This document shows positions 23,214-35,817 of a stretch of 64,000 bases of DNA, piece after piece (positions within the stretch are counted from its first letter, which is position 1; every line of letters begins with the position of its first letter). The notes beneath the pieces were generated by a model. That model searched no databases and was not told where the DNA came from. It saw only the letters and a program-made list of their open reading frames with translations. The stretch spans positions 4,643,501 through 4,707,500 of the forward strand of contig CM028922.1 in NCBI GenBank assembly GCA_016801845.1. The letters are read 5' to 3'. The translations under genes were made by a program, and so were the position numbers. Source of the stretch: Polydactylus sextarius (taxonomy: Eukaryota > Chordata > Actinopteri > Polynemidae).

Positions 23214-23621
23214 CATCATTACAGAACAAAGCAGACTAAATTAACAAGTAAAAAGATTTATAGTAGAAACTGAATTTTCTATATAGTATTTCAAAGTGCA
23301 TTTTATTTCAATATTTGAAGAAGACCTCTGAGTAAAACTGTTCTATGACTGACGGACTGTTTTGTCCTTCAAGCCTCCAGAGCTGAAACTTTGGTCCTGT
23401 TCTCTCTCAATGTCTCTTCTTTCTATTAACATTTCATTTGTAAATAGTTGAGCTGAAATCTATTATTGATAATTATTGCCTTGCTGGATGTCAAAAAATG
23501 TTTTTGATCATTTCTGTGTACAGAATATGTCCCGTCCACTCTACCACTATGGCGTGTGCCTTATTTAATCTGTACATATGTGATTATGAGAGTGTATGAG
23601 TGGATATGGATAACATTCCCT

Positions 23622-23627
23622 AATAAA
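23622..23627 (+). promoter_or_regulatory. candidate bmpr1b poly(A) signal AATAAA
   Basis: A canonical AATAAA is followed within 10-25 nt by a GT/T-rich stretch (TGTGTC, GGTTTGTC) that fits a downstream element. It is the first such pairing I see after the stop codon. Cleavage would fall near 23640-23650. Confidence 0.65.
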
Positions 23628-23755
23628 AACGACTGTGTCTTGAAGGTTTGTCTATTTATGTCACGCGCCACTGTAAGGTTCATGTCACTTCATCTCACGA
23701 TTCAAAAACAAAAAGCTCGTGTCGCTCCCTTTTCCAATGTTGCATATAAATATAA

Positions 23756-23761
23756 TTTATT
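23756..23761 (-). promoter_or_regulatory. candidate unc5c poly(A) signal AATAAA
   Basis: The + strand reads TTTATT, so AATAAA on the minus strand. It would place the unc5c 3' end near 23735, about 90 bp from the predicted bmpr1b end. Other minus-strand AATAAA copies exist nearer the stop (around 25585) and inside the bmpr1b 3' UTR (around 23303), so this is one of several options. Confidence 0.35.
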
Positions 23762-24591
23762 ATTAGTCTTAAAAATTCTTTCTTACACTTTGTACAATAA
23801 CTTGACAGATGAAATGCAAGCAGTTGCGAGGGAACATCATGAGTGCTAGAAACAGACAGGCTACATTCTCACTATACACAATAATAATCATGAAGCTGAA
23901 GAACAACTAGGGAATGCAAAGGCTAGCCCACTGAGAATGTAAAGGTTGTTCCAAAAAAGATGCAAGTTTGCATAGACGGCTTTACGAAAACTGGGACAAC
24001 TGCCATTGAACAAAAAACTAAAAAAAGAAAAACTCAACCAAGAACACTTGAACAGTCACAAGTGCTGCTGCATCAAAGGAATGTTGCATTTACAACTATC
24101 ACTATTTTTTTTTTATACACGGTCAGTGTCATCATATCGATGGCTTCTGTCATTAATGTACAACCACAGAAGTCAGAGTTAAAATCTCCATTCTCCTTTA
24201 AAAACACAGATGAACGTCATTCAGCTCTGAACACAAGAAGAAAAGGAAAAAAAACACTTTTTGAAATAAATGACATTTGATATTTAGATGATCACTTTGT
24301 GTATTAAATTTTAACTTCATACACTGTATGTCAATTATTTGGTAAAAAGCAGTTGTATTCAGTTGCATTGGTCCTACAAAAATATACTCATTTGTTACCC
24401 TTCTTTACATTATCTACTTCTACTTCTCATCTCTCCCCGACTGCTCTCTTTCACATTGATGAACAACATCTTGAACAACATACAAATCATCAGCATCAGT
24501 CATGAATCTTAAGTCAGCTTGGGAAAGTAATTTTTTATCTCCTTTTTTAAGGGGATATAGACTGGTGGAATTATCCAAATGATCTGATTAA

Positions 24592-24645
24592 CAAAATAAA
24601 AAAAAAAAAAAAAAACTTAAATAAAAAAAAAAAAAAAAAAAAAAC
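24592..24645. repeat. A-rich tract (two poly-A blocks)
   Basis: Two A-runs of about 17 and 22 separated by CTTAAAT; U-rich in the unc5c transcript sense. Confidence 0.9.
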
Positions 24646-25417
24646 ATGCAAAAACTAAAGAAAGCATCGAAAAAAAACAAAAACAAAAACCCAACCAATA
24701 CAACATGAAAAAAATATTTTTAAAACTCGCAACTAAAAACAAAACACACATGAAAATCAATTATACATAACATGAACGATAAAAAGTATTAATATTAGTC
24801 ACAACAGCAACAATCAAAGTGTAAAATGGGTATATCATTGATTTCCTTCTGTACATGTAACTGTGGCTTGACCAATGAGTCATTATTGTTAGAGTCCACC
24901 AGGAGGCGCTATGATACAGTCAAACATAATGACAAAAAAAAAAAAAACAAAAATGTGAGGACACTACAAAGTATTCCCTAACAGGCAGCATAAAATACAA
25001 AAAAGAGATATGTATAAATAGGCATATTATTAAATACAATGTTATCACAGAACACGTTCTCATCTATGGAGTTGCTATGGAGACTGATTCAGGAGAGTGA
25101 GAGATGCTTACTCTGCTCCCAGCTATGCTCCTCAGATCCTTTGACCTCTGATAGCATGTCACTGCTCAGACTGTTGTTTACAGCAAGGGCATCATCCACA
25201 TATCTCCACAGTCCATCCAAATAACCGGACAGCTGATTCCAAAGAAACTAGATCCAAAAATATGGTTGTTCTAGCATAGAGAGGAGCAGCCAGAGATAAA
25301 TGACTGGCAGAGATTCTTGTTTACCCTCCCAAGTTTTTACACCCTTTGTTGCCAATGTTTAACTGGGTCATGGCTGAGTAGACCTAGCTATTTCTATCTT
25401 CTTACTTCTCTGGGAGT

Positions 25418-25419
<2 letters not shown>

Positions 25420-25468
<49 letters not shown>

Positions 25469-25501
25469 TATGCACACACACTCACACTCACACACACACA
25501 C
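25420..25501. repeat. (AC)n microsatellite in the unc5c 3' UTR region
   Basis: Pure run to 25465, then interrupted CA repeats to 25501; about 150 bp after the unc5c stop in transcript sense. Confidence 0.95.
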
Positions 25502-25651
25502 CGTGAATGTGTACGTGCATTTGTCACTGTGATGCCAAATGACTCTCCTTGTTTTCGGGCGTCCCCCTCTTTTATTTTGTTTCATTTTATTTATTTATTT
25601 TTTCTATGTCTTCTTCCTCCCTGGAATGTCACCCTGCCTCGTGGGCAGATG

Positions 25652-25811
25652 TCAGTGTTCAGTCGCTGCAGGAACAAGGCTGTCATGGCGTCCCATCTCC
25701 TCCAGTACCTGGGCGAGGCGACTCAGATTGCCATCAGGAAAATGCTGGGCTTCCCACAAATCCAAAATCACCCCCGTAGGACTGGATTTAGTGGCAAAGT
25801 AGTTAAGATAC
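25652..25811 (-). CDS. unc5c: unc5c last coding exon: end of death domain, stop
   Basis: Acceptor TTTTAG, then YLNYFATKSSPTGVILDLWE, AQHFPDGNLSRLAQVLEEMG, RHDSLVPAATEH and TGA at 25654-25652. The death-domain end matches human UNC5C (YLNYFATKSSPTGVILDLWE), while the final residues differ from my memory of the human tail. The + strand copy of this region also has long open frames, which are shadows. Confidence 0.97.
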
Positions 25812-28800
25812 CTAAAAGAAAGAACGTGACAAAGACACAGAGAGATAAGTCAGGGTTTACATGTGTTCTAATGGACATATTATAAACTCTTTTTTCCATT
25901 TTCTTCTCATCTGTGGACTCAAAATGGACAGCAGGAATATAACAGGATTGTGCTTATGTTCAGTATATTGCTATATGAGTTTGTGGTGTGAGAATCAAAG
26001 ATTGATTTGTTGTTGTTTTCAGGATTCTTAGTGGCGAGTCTGACTTCTGTCTAGATTTTATGGTTCCTGTGACACTGAAAGGTGTTGATTTAAATTTGCC
26101 GAAAAGAAGAAAAATGTTGAAAAATCAAAAATGAGCTTCTCGTTATTTGTATGTGTTTGCGAATCTTTAAAATTCTATTTTTCCACAGATGTTTTTTTTT
26201 TTTGTCCTCATGTAACTGTAACAAAGTATATTAAAAACAAACTTCTACATTAAAAATGGAAAAATAATGAGTTGCTCCGTATGAATCATCAGTGTCTGCT
26301 GCGAATGAGCTCAGTTCTCCTGCCTTCCCTCCCTTCATCCACGCCACACTCTGTCAGTGGTCTCGTCAATCTGCAGCTGCTGCCGGTGATAAGGCCGCCC
26401 TGCTGAGCTGGGACCTTATAAATGGACACACACTGTACCTCCAGCACGCAAACACACACATGACTATCAAAGACACATGGTTGACGTTTTGTCTGTGTGT
26501 GTGTGTGTGTGTCTCAGGTGAGTCCAGTTCAATTAATCTCAGCTCAACAGATGCCTATCAGTGCGAGTCACATTCCCAAAGGAAAATCATATTCAAATAA
26601 AAATAGAATAGTTGTTAAGTTTTATTTCCCACGTTATCTTGTTTGTGTTCTTTCAATGGAAGAAAAAAAAAGATTTGGCATTTGAAATTGCATTTTTTTT
26701 TTTTTTGTAATTTCTAATTAGAAAAAAAAAAAAAATCTAAAACTAGCCTTACTCCCTCATTTCTTCTCTTTGATTTGTCCTTGGATATATAAAAAAAAAT
26801 ACAATAAAATAAAAAATAAGAAGTCCTAATGACAGCCTGTTCCTGTGGCCAGACTGTGGCCATTAAGGACTCGAACCAGAATCACAGTCTCTCTCCTCTC
26901 ATCTCCAGGGCTGCCCCTGCTCCTCTACCCACCTGTCAAGGTTAAGTTTGTGGGCCAACATCCTCCAGTCATTGCCCCTGGTCTGTGGTGCATCGAGGCT
27001 GCCACACAACTTCTGTCGAATGGAGACGGGGATGCGGAAGGCATTGGGCCCAACCAATGTGGTGATGTTACTGGCGGGGTCCAGCAGAGACGTGTCAATA
27101 CTTTGGGAATCCTGCAGAGAGACAGAGAGCGGTTGAGGTTGAGACACAGACTATAGAAATAGCATTTTTTTTTCAAACTGCCCGCGGCATGAACATAATT
27201 TAACACCATCTCACAAAATGAAACATAATGTAGCTCAAACTGATTTGTGGCACCGAAATTTTCTGGTTCTGCTTCTATAAAAAGTGAAAATCACTCATTT
27301 CATTGCCATTCATTTATTGATGCAAGCTGAGTGATTTTCAAATATATTGCATCTGGAGGATTAAGTGCTGGAGGTCTGGCTACAGAAACGAGAGTAAGAC
27401 CCAGAGACAAATGTAGCGAGGCCAGGCGGGGACACAGCTCTGCACTGCATGTACTGTAATTCATCTCATTACTGAGCACAAAGCCCGAGTCCTCCTCCAT
27501 CCCTCAAGCTCTGTTCTCATGGCCAGATTGCTTTTGTGAGGCAAGAGCAGCACGACTGGAGGGTGATTATTCCCCCTCTGCTCCTCTCTCCGCTCTGCAT
27601 TGGTCTGTCATATAAGCAGGACTACACAAGGGCTGCAGGGGCCAAGACTAGAAGACAAGGCTGTGCGTTCCATTCTGTTAGTTTTTGTGAACATTGCAAA
27701 AAGAGGGAAGAGGACATGTGAGACAAGGTTAATTCACTCAAGTATCTCTCACAACGGGGAGAAACAGCGAGCGCAAAGAAGGTTGAAAAGTTGCTCTCAT
27801 CTCTGAAGCTTTTCGAAATGCGTCGCTCATATCTAAACAAAGAGAATAATTCTACAGTATTGTAAATTAAATAAAAGACTTAAATATCAGACCACACCTC
27901 TGACAGTGTAGTGTCCAGCTGGAAAATCTGTCCTTCTCCTTCCACTTGGCGCACACATATCTTACAAGCCAGGTCCACTGTGCTGGCAGAAAAGCGTTCC
28001 AAGGTAAAGCAACAGTGGAGGTTCCTCTGTGAACCGTTCCACACTTGCTGAAAGCAAAGCTCCTGCAAATTATTTGAAAAACAGTAGAGTAAGTTACTTA
28101 ACTGTTAACTTTTTTTTTTAAGTCCTTTTCTTTTCTGAAAGAGCAAACGCGTCGTTTACCTGGTACTTGGCTAGTAGTTTGCTCTTCCACAACGTGTGGG
28201 GGACGTCATGGATGGAAAGTCTCAGGTTGTGGGTGCTGTCTTTAAAGTTGAGTGTCTTTGGTTCATCCAACAACTTCCCACCCATCTGCTTCTCCATCTG
28301 CAGAACTTCCTGAATACACAAACACACACACACTTGATTAGTATGTGAAACCGTGCAAACTGACCTCAAAACAATTTTTACTTTCCTACTTTTGTGTTGC
28401 CATAAATTGTTGTTACAGCTTCTTGCCAATACTCTAATGGAAATTTACAAATGTTATCTTTTTATAACATTTTCAATATTGTACCCCATGGTTTTATGAA
28501 TCTGACTCTGGTCCTGCTATCTGAAACTGAAATGCAATGTCCTTGCAGCAGGGTCACGATCACTTCTCATTACCCATTCCCAAACATAATAACTGTGTTC
28601 AAAAGCCCTGCTCTGTACAATAATCCTTCCTTATCTTCCCTCCATGTAGGTAGATGGAGGTATTAAATAGGACCGAGGTGAAGAGGAAACAGTGGCGATC
28701 GGGGGTAAATTTGGTTTATTTTGTGTTGGCACAGCGAATACATCTTTCCTGCAGGAGCAGCGATGCTTTTCGAATGCAAGCCCTTGTCTTCCCTTATTGT

Positions 28801-30490
28801 GACACAAGCACAAAGATTTCTCATTCTGCCTCCCACAGCTCATCTGCTAGTTGTGCCTACACACACACCACACACACAGATTAACTATTCAGTCAAAATG
28901 ACAAACTCACAAAGACCATTAATTCTTACAAATACACTAAGTTTTACAAAAGAAATAAAAGAAAGAATACACACTTGCAACGTGTATATTTACCTTGAGT
29001 GCATCCTGTGTGTCGTCCAGGCAGTAAACCCTAATATGATACTCCATGGCGGGGCAGGTGACAGGGCCAAAGATGGCTAGTTTGAGGCGCTTGGTGGTGG
29101 CAGCGCTGAGAGATTGGCCTCCGAGGCAGTAAGTACCCAGCGTCTCCGTCAGGATGTGGCAGGCCTCGTCATCCATCTGGATGTAGCACGGTGTGGTGAA
29201 GTTTTCCTCCCCTACTACTACTACATCCTGTAGCATGGGCAGAAAGAAGGACAGAATGTGGGAGATAAAGATAATGAGCTAAAATAAAAAAACTAAAAAA
29301 AAGTCAAGTGTTTTAATTGTTACACTTTGTGATAATGACTTGAATCTGAAAGATATAATTTATCATATCTGAGATTTAAGGTGAGAAAGATAAGAAGAAT
29401 AAGATGAAAACAACACCGAACATAATTAATAAGACTTAAAACATGATCTTCACACAACTGGAATCATTAAATTGGATAAAATCATCAGTCACAAATGTGA
29501 CACAGGTTGTTCTGTAATGGGAAATTAATAAGAAGATATCCTAGGAAGAAATGTTTCATTTCATTCCATGTTTAGTTCTTTCACTTCAGTTTAATCAAAA
29601 GTGAACTGAATTTAAATTTCACTTTAATAGGGTAAAGTACAACTAAAGGTCACAACCTTTTCTCATAAGCTGTGTCCTTTAGAAATTACACTCCAGTCTG
29701 TGTGTATTACTAATGTCCGACACTCTGCTATTGTGCGTGTGAGGTAATAGAAGATTGAAGATCAAGACCATTTGCAGTTGACCCGTGTAAGAGTACTAAC
29801 GCCGGAACATATTTCTCTTTGATTAAGACTGTCTGGTCTGAAGGGGCTTATGTGGCCTCGTCTCTTTCTCTCTCTCTCTTTTTTTTACCCTCTCTCCATC
29901 TTTCTAGATCTTGCCTCCTCTTTTTCTCTTGCTCTGTGTCTTTCTCTCTAATCCAAACACTCCTGTGAGCAGCGCATTGGCATTAATTCAGCCTATTATG
30001 AGAGACAGAAGAGGAATTACAGTATTTTATTGTGAGCTAGGCTGTTTAACAGCAGTATTATGGCTGATCATTAGACTCTTTAACTGCTCCTGCGGGATGT
30101 TACTGGGGCTCCTTATAGGGGGATAATTAGAACACAATGGAAATGTGTGCCTTTGCTTCTTACATATGCGTGAAGACACAAACATGCAAACACACACAGC
30201 ATAATTTATTCACAGATTCCTAACTGCATTCATCAGCTGATTTTTTTCCCTTCTACAGCAAAGGAGGATAAATCTTTGTAGAGTTACTGAAGCAGAAAGT
30301 CCCACATGTTCCTCATTATATGACCTCCTGTCTTCATCATTATCGCTACACTATGTTTCCTCAATGACACTGTGCATTTGTGTGCGTGTGTGCACTTGGG
30401 TGGGGGAGGAGTGAGGAGTGTGGCATCATAGATGAACTGATTATTATACATGCCTACATATACAGTACACACAGTACACACAGTACACAC

Positions 30491-30559
<69 letters not shown>

Positions 30560-32946
30560 ATATGAAGACTTCAGAGGAGTTCATCTCTCAGCTCATCGCT
30601 ACTGCAGTGAAGAATAGATGAATGCACATTTTGACACACTGTGTCATATAAAGCAATATTTCACACACGAAGACCGGCCTCGTTGGGAAGATGAGCGCAT
30701 ATAAAGGAAACTGCCGTCACCTTGGATATTACCATCTGCATTTTCTGACAGGTCACAGATGTAATCAATAGTTATTTCTTCTTTTAGAAAAATACTTAGT
30801 GTACACTGAGCTTTATTGGTTGGCCCCAAGTAATTCATCAATGTCACAAAGGCATGTGGGGGTCTGCCTGGCAGTGCTCTCTGGACCATAAGTCATATCA
30901 TCACATCAGCAGAAGAGATTGTGCAAAGACTTCCTGAAAATGATGTTGTTTGAGCCACTCTTCAATGATGAGCAGACTGAAGGCCATATATTGGATATGG
31001 ACTCTTACTAAGTACTAAGCACTAAAGATTTTCAATATACGTTTGGCCTACGTCCATGCATAGACTCCAAGAAGTGCATTTTCCCAGATGGCTTCCTCAA
31101 ACAGCAGGGCTCCTTTTTGAATTTACATCTCATTAATTTAGGCTATTATCCCCATATAGAATGAAATCCAATTCTTAAAAGGAAGAAACATTTTGTGGTC
31201 TCTATTGTCTTTTTTTTTTTTTTTTTTTTTGTGCTTCTTATAGTTAATTTATATATATTCCCTTCAAAAATGTTTCTGCAAACTTCTGTCTCTAAGAACT
31301 CATTATAAGACCCATAGAAAGGAAAAGTTGCCCAGAAATGCTTTCTTGACAGGTACAGAAAAAAGTTGTTATTAACTGCCGGCAACATTTATCATATTAT
31401 TATCTCAGATATGCTGCTGGTAGAGATTTATTTTTATAGAGAAAGACGACAACTGGACCGTTTCTAACAAGTTTAAAACAGTCTTTGTGAGGAGGGTGGA
31501 GGCATAGTTTCTCTACAAATTATCTCCTCTTGGTAATTAGATTTTATCTGTGTTTGTGTATGTGTGTAAAAGAGAGAGAGAAAAAAGAAGAGGAAGGGTG
31601 AAAGAGAAGGACAGAGGGGATAAGCAGAAAACATCCATATTGCTGCCCTCAGCAACCCAACTTATCATCATCAGCACTGTTAATGATGGAGCCTGTAGGC
31701 AAAGAGCTTCCAAAACTATACACACATAAGACACACAGATAAACATACACACAGATCACACAAAGGCACACAAACAAAAAATAGGTGTTCGTAAAAGGAA
31801 CAAGAAAACAATCTTAGGGCAGAAAACAGTCTCAGCCCTTTCCCTGCTATCACAGGTTTCCTATTTCAGCCCCGGTTGCAACAGGAGTTTCCTCTGAGTG
31901 CTGAGCTGCACAAACAAAGACGAAGTTGATCCCTTCACCTCATGCACGCTATCTCATGTCCCATACCATTTAATCATTTTTGTTTTTCACAATACCTTTC
32001 TTCCCCTACAAGTAGAATTTTTAACCAGAGGAGATAAATTATGTCTGCAAATCTTATTTTAGGAGACAAGCATGACAGTCAAAAAGCACATTTTCAAACA
32101 AGACCATAATGCTCTTCTGAGACAGATTTCAATGTGCATCCCCACATCTCACCTCCCACTGGTTCTGCTGTGACTGGCTCTTGAGTTGGATCAGCCAGTC
32201 CTGTTGGCCATCACACACGGCGCAGTGGTGCATGGTAATGATGACGGGACGTGTCAACAGGGCCCCGGGGGGTCCACAGCTCACCACAGGACTCAGGACC
32301 GTTTGGCCATCGTCCACCGAGGGCCTGGAGGTGCACAGAGAATAACACACTTTTACACATACACACACACACACAAACAAACAAATGCTGTTTAGCGATG
32401 ATGTGACAGCAGTCTCGGTGTACGTGTGACTTGGCGAGAGCCGACAGAGGTAAACACAGCTCTGGGGTGTTGATGTGGCAGGTGGTGCTGCGTACCTCAT
32501 GTTGTCCTTCCTCTGAACTGTCACATACATCTCATACACTCTGCCCTGAGGAATAGCCCCTGCTGGAATTAGCAGACTCACCCCTGGGGAGCACAAAAGC
32601 AGAAAGACAAACAAACAAAAAAAAAACAGGATTATATGAGAGCTGTGAGTTGTCAGGTAAAACCAGAGGAATCTTTATAACCATTTGTTCTGTCAGTGCC
32701 TGTTATGATCCTGTTGAGAGCATAGGAAAAAAACAGGAAAAAAATGGAACATTTCTGTTTCTAAATAATGCACCCAAGCCAGAAACCCACTAAGAGAGAA
32801 AACTCACTAAGAGAACCTAAGAGAAGTCTTTAGTAGTTTTATTTAGGTAAAACTACTGAGCTACCAAAAGGCAGTAAAAGCCCTGGTGGAAAGTGATAAT
32901 TATTTTTCACAGACAAGTGTAGCAATAATCTCAACTCCCCACAGTC

Positions 32947-33004
<58 letters not shown>

Positions 33005-35750
33005 TTCTAAAATCAATGGTCTCTCTACTCGTCATAGTGTACTCAAATCACTGCAGCCAGCATGATTTACATATTTTCCATCTCAGATTGATCTGAAATG
33101 ATGTCTTGTCCGATGTGTGTGTTTTTTTTTTTTTTTTACTATTACCCTCCACATCTCGTCCTGTATGTGCACACAGACACACTGTTTCTCTGTCTGGAGG
33201 GGGTTTCTCAGATAGCACATTGATTTCCCATGTCCTTGCAGTGTAGTTTTCAAAAGGTGACAGACAGCTTCTTTTGCTAGCTAGCTAGGCAATCATGACT
33301 CTGCCACGGGGATGTCGCACACACTGCCACTCTCCCTCACAAGTAAAGCTTCAAAGAGATCGGAAATGCATTTTAAGATGCAAAATACCAAACAGCCACA
33401 GTGACAGTGCCACAAAATATTTCATTACCCAGACACACGAACAGATCAAATATCAAATGTGCTCTTTTCCTCTCCCTCTGCCTATGTAACACGATGAGGT
33501 GGCTGAGCGCAACCAGCAGCTGAGAACATTTTTACAGGAATCAACGAAAAAAGAAAAACTTATGAAACTCAAGAAGTCGGTGTATCCTTTAATGTTGCTG
33601 CTAGTTTGTCTGAGCCTGTCAACATGCATCTGTGGCATGTTACAAGCAGCCCACATGGTTTTGAAGTGAGGACAGCATGGCTAATGTATGCCGACTGAAA
33701 CAGTACACCTCTACTTTGGTACTTGCAGTGCACACACCTAAGGTATCCATCAACTCTTGTCATAGTGTGTGCGGTCAATATACTGATAGGTTGCATATGG
33801 TTTAGCATATGACTTCAAAGTGATGACTGTGTGCGTGTGTAAAGGTTATTCTGGAAGTGATGGAATAACATAAGACAGACAGTTCAAATCTCACACACGT
33901 AGACCACAACTCATACCGACTTTGATTACATATTCCTCCCGTATACATATTAACCAAGCTGTAATATGTCCAAGTCTACATTGTTTATCTCCATTGTTTA
34001 TGGATTACAGAAATCATTTTTATTGCTTAATGAGATGTTTTTCCAATCTAAATAGGTCAATTCATGGACAGTTTGGGCAAATATGTCTTGCAGAACGGAT
34101 AACAAGATCAATATTCTTCAATGTTTTTTCTGCTATATGAATCTGCAGCTAGTTAGCTTAGCTTAGCATTAAGACTGAAAACAGACAGTTAGCTTTGCTT
34201 TGTCTGTTGTAAATAAAATCAGTTTATCAGCGCTGCTGAATTTCACTTATCATACTCACATCACATCACAATAATTGGGGGCATATTAGAATACGATATT
34301 ATGTCTTTCTTAATTAATCTGTGTTAAAAAAAACACAATACAGATGGGGGGGTTGTGTGCCCAGCATTTTCTTGTCTGGGTGCACTGAGTTCTTGGAGTC
34401 TTGTTGTAATCATGAGGTTGCCAGGGCTACCAGCAACGAGCCAAAAAACAGAGTGGGTTTTCAAGTGCCCATTTCTTTGGATCTTTTGAGGGTAACATTT
34501 TGGTGGAAGAACATCACCACTAGCATATTATAAATAAATGAAAAGTGGCCTCTTCAGACACATAGAGTCACATTCTGAGTCACATGTTTTTATATGCACA
34601 CATGCTCAGACATGGGAACTATTGCTAGTTAAAACATGCAGTCCAATTTGAAATATACAAAAAACCAAATAAAGCACAACAGAATTTACTGGTGCTAGAA
34701 GATGCCTCATTTAAAAATCAGAACCTGTGTTCCTGTGTTGCACTATGTTTATCCCTGCATTTTTTTGAAATATGCAACTTGGGTATCAGGTTACAAATAA
34801 TTAATATAACACTTCTGTCTCTATGTCTGTTACAGTACCTGAGTTTGGCACAATGAGGTGCCCCCCCTGGGAGCTGAAGGAGCCCAGAGCAGTGCAGGAT
34901 GGATCTCGAGTGCGGAGCAACGTCTGGGTCTGCGTGCGACGACCCATCGTGCTGTCGCTGTTGTCCAGGAGGCAGTGGGGCAGTTTCGGTGACAGTTTAG
35001 AGGAAAATTCCCCTCCAAGGTCATCCTGTGGAGTCACTAAACCTGAGGAGTTGTACACTTTAATCTTCAGGTTGGGAAGAGGATCCAGCAGAGGAGAATT
35101 GGTCATGGGGATTTTGTCAGCCACATCATGGAGGGCGTAGACTGGGCCGCGGTACATGGCGGCTGCTGAGGTCAAGTCAGGGGGTGCTGTTAGAAGATCA
35201 GCTGGGAAAGAGAAGAACTGAATATCAGTAAATGTATAAAGAAAATAACTGCATTCATCACATGTTAGTTCCAACAGTGAAAGTGGAGAGCTGGTAATCT
35301 GAGACCAGAATATCTTTGAGGAAATGAAGTGTTGGCAGCAATCAGCAAGACGGCTGCCTGGCTTTACTCATTTGTTTTTCACTCATTAAGGAAGTCCACT
35401 TCACCACCGAGAAACATTACTCAGGCAGAGAAGTTAGAGGCGCAGCTGTGATTCATCAGTAACAGCAGGCATCACTAACACTCAGTTTACCATGGTAGGC
35501 ACAAGGATTAATGTTCAACAGTTGAGCTGAGTGGGTGGAGCGATGGCAGTGGAAGTCCTCCAGCTTCTCCACTAACACCAAGTGATCTCTGTTTTTCCAA
35601 CAACACCAAGTATCTAAATGATCCAGATGTCAATGAAAGTCATGAAAGTTACTCTCAAAGTTATGAGAGATTAATAGTAGTGCAGTAGCCAACAGCACTG
35701 GAACTAGTGATGTTTGTCTTAATTATTATTCTTACTATTAATATTGATCA

Positions 35751-35817
<67 letters not shown>

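Larger units (their letters stand above)
22568..23645 (+). other. bmpr1b: bmpr1b 3' UTR (end approximate)
   Basis: The stretch from the stop codon to about 20 nt past the AATAAA at 23622 has no coding frame continuing the kinase. It carries an A-rich purine stretch near 22655-22680 and an (ATT)n run at 23184-23213. The right edge is inferred from the poly(A) signal. Confidence 0.75.
23735..25651 (-). other. unc5c: probable unc5c 3' UTR
   Basis: This is the region after the unc5c stop (25652) and before the bmpr1b 3' end. No coding frame with recognisable similarity is present. It includes an A-rich tract (24592-24645, U-rich in the unc5c transcript) and a (CA)n/(GT)n tract at 25420-25501. 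An AATAAA near 25585 could end a short form. The left edge is taken from the minus-strand AATAAA at 23756-23761 and is uncertain. Confidence 0.5.
32584..34838 (-). other. unc5c: unc5c intron between two ZU5 exons (2.3 kb)
   Basis: Contains a pure (AT)n run at 32949-32996, a T-run near 33123-33138 and a repeat-like segment at 34147-34255. No coding sequence recognised. Confidence 0.8.

Noticed and set aside
24592..24645. Processed pseudogene poly(A) tail
   Set aside because: No upstream coding-like sequence on either strand and no target duplication; a simple A-rich tract is enough.
30463..30500. CRISPR-like short repeats
   Set aside because: The units are contiguous AGTACACAC copies without spacers; a tandem microsatellite in eukaryotic DNA.
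34823..35140. 105-codon + frame opposite an unc5c exon
   Set aside because: It is the shadow of the 363-nt unc5c exon on the minus strand, whose translation matches UNC5C.
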